The position numbers were made by a program, and so were the translations under genes. The notes under the pieces are model-generated. The model was not told where the DNA came from. It ran no database searches and saw only the letters and a list, made by a program, of their open reading frames with translations. From the NCBI RefSeq assembly GCF_049965315.1, contig NZ_JBMFWL010000008.1:1-64000 (forward strand): a stretch of 64,000 nt of DNA, given 5' to 3'. Positions 61,029-64,000 of the stretch are shown here, in pieces. Position 1 is the stretch's first letter, and each line of letters begins with the position of its first letter. This DNA is from Acidithiobacillus_B sp049965315 (GTDB lineage Bacteria; Pseudomonadota; Gammaproteobacteria; Acidithiobacillales; Acidithiobacillaceae).

Positions 61029-61583
61029 CTACCCGGCCGAATCGCTTCTCTGGCGGCTGCGCGCCACTTCACGGCGATGATGACGAAAGATTAGTCGATC
61101 CAGGCTTTCCTGCACATGCACATCCAGGCGAAAGTGCAATTGGCACCAGACACCCCCCTGGCCGGGGGTACCCGCCTGCATGACGCCGGGGAGGATCAAG
61201 GGCATGGCAATGCGGGGACGCAGGAAAAGCGCCAGACAGCAGCGCTCGCCGACGGCCGGGAAAAGGGTGGGATCATCGCAGCGCCAACGGATGTATTGAC
61301 CGCCCAGCACGCAGGGGTAAACGGGCGGAGCGGGCTCCAGGCCCTTGAGTCCGGCGCTGACCAGCAAAAGAAGCAGATCCACCTTGGTCTCCAGCCCCCC
61401 CACGGCCTCCTTGCCCTCTTCCTCTCCACCGGCTGCCTTGTCATCCATCAGGAGCAGGGCGCGCAATAGCGTCCAGTTATCGGCCATCGCCGCCGCCATG
61501 GCCGATTCGTCTTCGGGCCATGGCGCCGGGCGCAGCGGCAGATTGGCGCGCAAGACCACCGGGTTTTCGTCGAAGTCGTCCAT
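61029..61583 (-). CDS. PilZ-like protein in the fliT position of the flagellar cluster
   Basis: A 184-aa protein not matching a named family with certainty. The C-terminal two thirds (about 65-175) read as beta strands and end with a helix DVHVQESLDRLIFRHHRREV, which resembles the PilZ-type c-di-GMP effector domain proteins encoded after fliS in several polar flagellates. VDLLLLLVSAGLKG near residue 68 and GGQYIRWRC near 93 support a domain of this group. The R-x-x-x-R motif is not evident. It lies 42 bases after fliS, where fliT or a PilZ gene is usual, so a role in flagellar assembly or motility control is likely but unproven. Confidence 0.6.
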   Translation of the reverse strand: MDDFDENPVVLRANLPLRPAPWPEDESAMAAAMADNWTLLRALLLMDDKAAGGEEEGKEAVGGLETKVDLLLLLVSAGLKGLEPAPPVYPCVLGGQYIRWRCDDPTLFPAVGERCCLALFLRPRIAMPLILPGVMQAGTPGQGGVWCQLHFRLDVHVQESLDRLIFRHHRREVARSRQRSDSAG

Positions 61584-61625
61584 CCTCCCCCCTATGGGCG
61601 GGGAGGCGTTGCGCCAGACGCCGCG

Positions 61626-62003
61626 TCAGGCGCGGTCGAGCAAACCCTGCCAGGCGTCGCGCAAATCCTCCACCACCGGCCGGCAGGCATCCAGTGCCTG
61701 CAGATCATCGAAGATATTGGCCTGCGCCAGATGATTTAGCAAGAATCGATACAGACCGTCGAGGTTGACGGCGATCTCGCCGCCCTGCTCGTAATCCAGG
61801 CTGGCCAAGAGATGGGCGGTGATCTGGTAGGCCTTGTCCATGGACTGGGCCTTGGTGCCGAGATCTCCCGCCAGGATGGCCGTGCGCGCCCGGCGCAGGT
61901 ATTCCAGGATCCCTTCCAGCCCCAAGAGGACGAGGCGATCCGTAGATGCCCCCTGGCTGCCCACCTGACGGTAGGCCTGCATGGCCGCTGCTGCTACGCT
62001 CAT
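61626..62003 (-). CDS. fliS: Flagellin export chaperone FliS
   Basis: Binds the flagellin C-terminus before export. The 125-aa four-helix protein starts MSVAAAAMQAYRQVGSQGAS and has the motifs LVLLGLEGILEYLRRARTAI and LDYEQGGEIAVNLDGLYRFL. The frame is open upstream into fliD; the ATG at 62003 gives the family length. 16 bases after fliD. Confidence 0.94.
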   Translation of the reverse strand: MSVAAAAMQAYRQVGSQGASTDRLVLLGLEGILEYLRRARTAILAGDLGTKAQSMDKAYQITAHLLASLDYEQGGEIAVNLDGLYRFLLNHLAQANIFDDLQALDACRPVVEDLRDAWQGLLDRA

Positions 62004-62019
62004 GGAATTTGCTCCTGCA

Positions 62020-63948
62020 TCAACCGCTGGTGGAAGGGGAACCGGTGGAGAAGAAGGCATTGATATATTGCCCCACCGACTGCAACTGCGAGAGCTGACT
62101 CTGCATGGCGGCAAACTGCTGGGTCAGCAGGGCGGTCTGGTTTTGGGCCGAAAGCTGCAACTGGGCGATCTGGGCGTTGAGGCCGCTGATGGTCTGGTTC
62201 AGGCCATTCTGAGCGGCGGCGACAAAGCCGCTCTGGGTGTTGAGGGACTGGCTGAGGAGGCTGCTCATCTGCTGATAGAGCCCCTGGCTGACGGTCACCG
62301 TACCGAGATTGCCCGGCGTCTGACCGGTGATCTGCAGTTGCAGGCCCAGGGCTGAACCCGGACCGGTCACCGTCAGGTTTTGACCGGATCCGCTGCTGCT
62401 CTGACCGTTCACCGTTCCGGCCACGTCCGTCCCGGAGGCACTCAGGCTGCTGGTGCCAATGCCCGTACCGCCGCTCCCCGCCGCCACGTTGGAAACCACG
62501 CTGAAACTCTGGACGCTGCCATAGGCCGTGGACTGCAGCTCCAGGGTGCCGTTGTTGTTGACGGCCTGCAGGCCGGTGACGCTGGCCTGGACAAGGGTGT
62601 CGTTGATGGTGGCGACAATGGCGTTGATGCTGCTGCCCGAGGCGAGATTGACCGCCACCGTGCTGCTGCCGGAAGTGATGCTCAGGGTCTCGTTCTGGGC
62701 GATCCCCCCGGAGGGCACGGCGCTGCTGGCCAGAACCATGGCCTGGGTGGCGGTCTGGGTCACGTTGATGGCATAGGTGCCGGCCTGGGTGGTGCCGCTG
62801 GCGCTGACATACTGGACATTGGCATTGGTGGTGCTGCCCACCTGGCCAAAGAGCCCGGCCACGGTGCTGAAGTTGCTGTTGAGGGCGGTGCTCAAGGTGC
62901 CGGTGTTGAGGGTGATGGTGCCGCTGCTGGTGAGCCCCAGGCCGACACTGCCCAAGGAGTTATAGGCGCTGCCCGACGCCACCCCCACCCCTTGCCCGGA
63001 AATGAGATTCAACAACTGGGTGCGCAGGTTTTGCACCGAGGCGTCTCCCAGGAGCGGTCCGCCCTGCTGGGTGGAGGGATTCCAGGCCGTGAGCTGGTTG
63101 ATGGTGGTCATGGTCTGGTTGAAGGCGGTGGTAAAACCCTGCACCGCGCTGACGAATGCGGAGTTGCTCGCCGTCACCTGGATGGTGGCCGAGCCGCTGG
63201 CCTGGAGGAGGTTGAGGCTGACTCCGGGGATGGCCCCCGAGAGGGTGTTGGTACTGCTGCTGATGGCCAGTCCGTTGATGCTGGCGGCGGCGTTCTGGGC
63301 GGCCTGGCTCAGGCTCATGCCCCCCGACGCCCCGCTGCTGTAGCTGAGGCTGCCCAGGCTCCCCGTAGCCCCGCTGACCGCCACGGTAAAGGCGCTGCCC
63401 GAACCGGTATTGTTCCCCGTCAGGGTCAGACGGTAGCCGGTACCATCATAGACGACGGCGGCATTGACGCCGGCGTTGGCATTGTTGATGGCGGCGGCAA
63501 TCCCGTTGAGGCTGTTGTTGGTGGAATTGATATTCACATTGGTCACCGCCCCGCTTCCCACCTGCACCTGCAGGGTCCCGGTGCCGATGGCCGTATTGAC
63601 CGCGCTGCTGAAATCCTGGGAATAAACGCTTTGGGATTGGGCGAGAACGATATTACCGAGGCTGTAGCTCCCCACCGGGGCATTGGCCGTGACCGTGGCG
63701 TTGACCGCCGAGGTGTTGCTCACCGACACGCTGCGATTATTGGTATTGTCGAGATTCTGCAGGCCCGACAGGGAGGACTGCAGACTGGAGAGGCTGCTCT
63801 GCAGGGTCCCCCAGGCGCTCAGGGTGGTCTGCACCGACTGGCCCTGATTCTGCAGCAGGGTAATGGGTTGCTGATAGGCGGCACTGAGGTTGCTGATCAA
63901 CTGCTGGACATTGATGCCGCTGACCAGGCCCGACAGGGATACCGACAT
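62020..63948 (-). CDS. fliD: Flagellar filament cap protein FliD
   Basis: Caps the filament and folds flagellin. The 642-aa protein has the FliD-N domain (SGLVSGINVQQLISNLSAAY near residues 6-25), a long Ser/Thr/Gly/Asn-rich middle, and the FliD-C coiled-coil end (LNAQIAQLQLSAQNQTALLT). Hook-associated-protein heptads at both ends and complete lack of cysteine fit an exported axial protein. It is longer than E. coli FliD (468 aa), the extra length being in the middle. A strong GGAGGAG Shine-Dalgarno precedes the ATG. The 52 bases beyond the start hold no identifiable gene. Confidence 0.94.
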   Translation of the reverse strand: MSVSLSGLVSGINVQQLISNLSAAYQQPITLLQNQGQSVQTTLSAWGTLQSSLSSLQSSLSGLQNLDNTNNRSVSVSNTSAVNATVTANAPVGSYSLGNIVLAQSQSVYSQDFSSAVNTAIGTGTLQVQVGSGAVTNVNINSTNNSLNGIAAAINNANAGVNAAVVYDGTGYRLTLTGNNTGSGSAFTVAVSGATGSLGSLSYSSGASGGMSLSQAAQNAAASINGLAISSSTNTLSGAIPGVSLNLLQASGSATIQVTASNSAFVSAVQGFTTAFNQTMTTINQLTAWNPSTQQGGPLLGDASVQNLRTQLLNLISGQGVGVASGSAYNSLGSVGLGLTSSGTITLNTGTLSTALNSNFSTVAGLFGQVGSTTNANVQYVSASGTTQAGTYAINVTQTATQAMVLASSAVPSGGIAQNETLSITSGSSTVAVNLASGSSINAIVATINDTLVQASVTGLQAVNNNGTLELQSTAYGSVQSFSVVSNVAAGSGGTGIGTSSLSASGTDVAGTVNGQSSSGSGQNLTVTGPGSALGLQLQITGQTPGNLGTVTVSQGLYQQMSSLLSQSLNTQSGFVAAAQNGLNQTISGLNAQIAQLQLSAQNQTALLTQQFAAMQSQLSQLQSVGQYINAFFSTGSPSTSG

Positions 63949-64000
63949 GGAAGACTCCTCCGCCCATCACGGGCGCCGATGCTCAAAATCAGGCCTTGCT

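Noticed and set aside
63949..64000. End of an upstream flagellar gene (flaG or flagellin) at the right edge
   Set aside because: Only a few codons would be present, and no frame can be tied to a family.
63979..64000. Second sigma54 site resembling the fliE promoter upstream of fliD
   Set aside because: The sequence AGGCCTGATTTTGAGC is similar, but GG and GC are 11 rather than 10 bases apart, and TTGC is absent.

Overview
The window is one continuous stretch of high-GC proteobacterial chromosome, coded on both strands with few gaps. Three things point to an acidithiobacillia-like or basal gammaproteobacterial chemolithotroph of the flagellated, high-GC type (an Acidithiobacillus caldus-like genome would fit): the gene content, the order holB-pilZ next to the fatty-acid cluster, and the combination of polyphosphate genes, a lexA-imuA-imuB-dnaE2 cassette and a polar-type flagellar cluster. 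The assignment is by gene content only; there is no rRNA or species-level marker here.

Region 1 (1-10.3 kb, minus strand): the first 120 bases are the start of a tyrosine-recombinase-like integrase lying at the 3' end of a tRNA-Ser(GGA), so the window probably begins at the edge of an integrated island. Next comes a long co-directional run, read right to left: yceD(DUF177)-rpmF-plsX-fabH-fabD-fabG-acpP-fabF-pabC-mltG-tmk-holB-pilZ. Many joints overlap by 1-4 bases. It covers fatty-acid and phospholipid initiation, folate, peptidoglycan trimming, dTMP synthesis and a clamp-loader subunit.

Region 2 (10.3-26.3 kb, mostly plus): ppc and maf; a minus-strand TPR membrane protein; a three-gene RND efflux operon (outer-membrane lipoprotein, adaptor, permease) behind a promoter with a perfect 12-bp palindrome; then folD-ppk1-parA-like-CYTH/CHAD. 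The last three are tightly coupled and join polyphosphate synthesis, a ParA-type ATPase and a polyphosphate-binding-domain protein. This is the most interesting possible new system here: a polyphosphate granule positioning module.

Region 3 (26.3-37.5 kb, minus): an unrecognised small protein, pepN, dsbG, then the SOS mutagenesis cassette lexA-imuA-imuB-dnaE2, with a perfect CTGT-N8-ACAG box over the lexA -10 element. Beyond it lie a decayed HTH gene fragment, a TRIC-family membrane protein and tRNA-Ala(GGC) with a near-consensus promoter.

Region 4 (37.5-64 kb): an NFACT/RqcH-like gene on the plus strand, then about 25 kb of flagellar genes on the minus strand. In transcription order these are fliD-fliS-PilZ-like-flrA-flrB-flrC-(sigma54 site)-fliEFGHIJK-fliMNOPQR-flhBA-flhF-flhG-fliA-motA-small ORF. 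FlhF/FlhG and the FlrABC cascade indicate a polar flagellum. Oddities are an FlrA/FleQ homologue with no receiver domain, no fliL between fliK and fliM, and a motA with no motB beside it. Several promoters here (yceD, NFACT, flrA) lie so close to the start codon that the mRNAs should be leaderless or nearly so.
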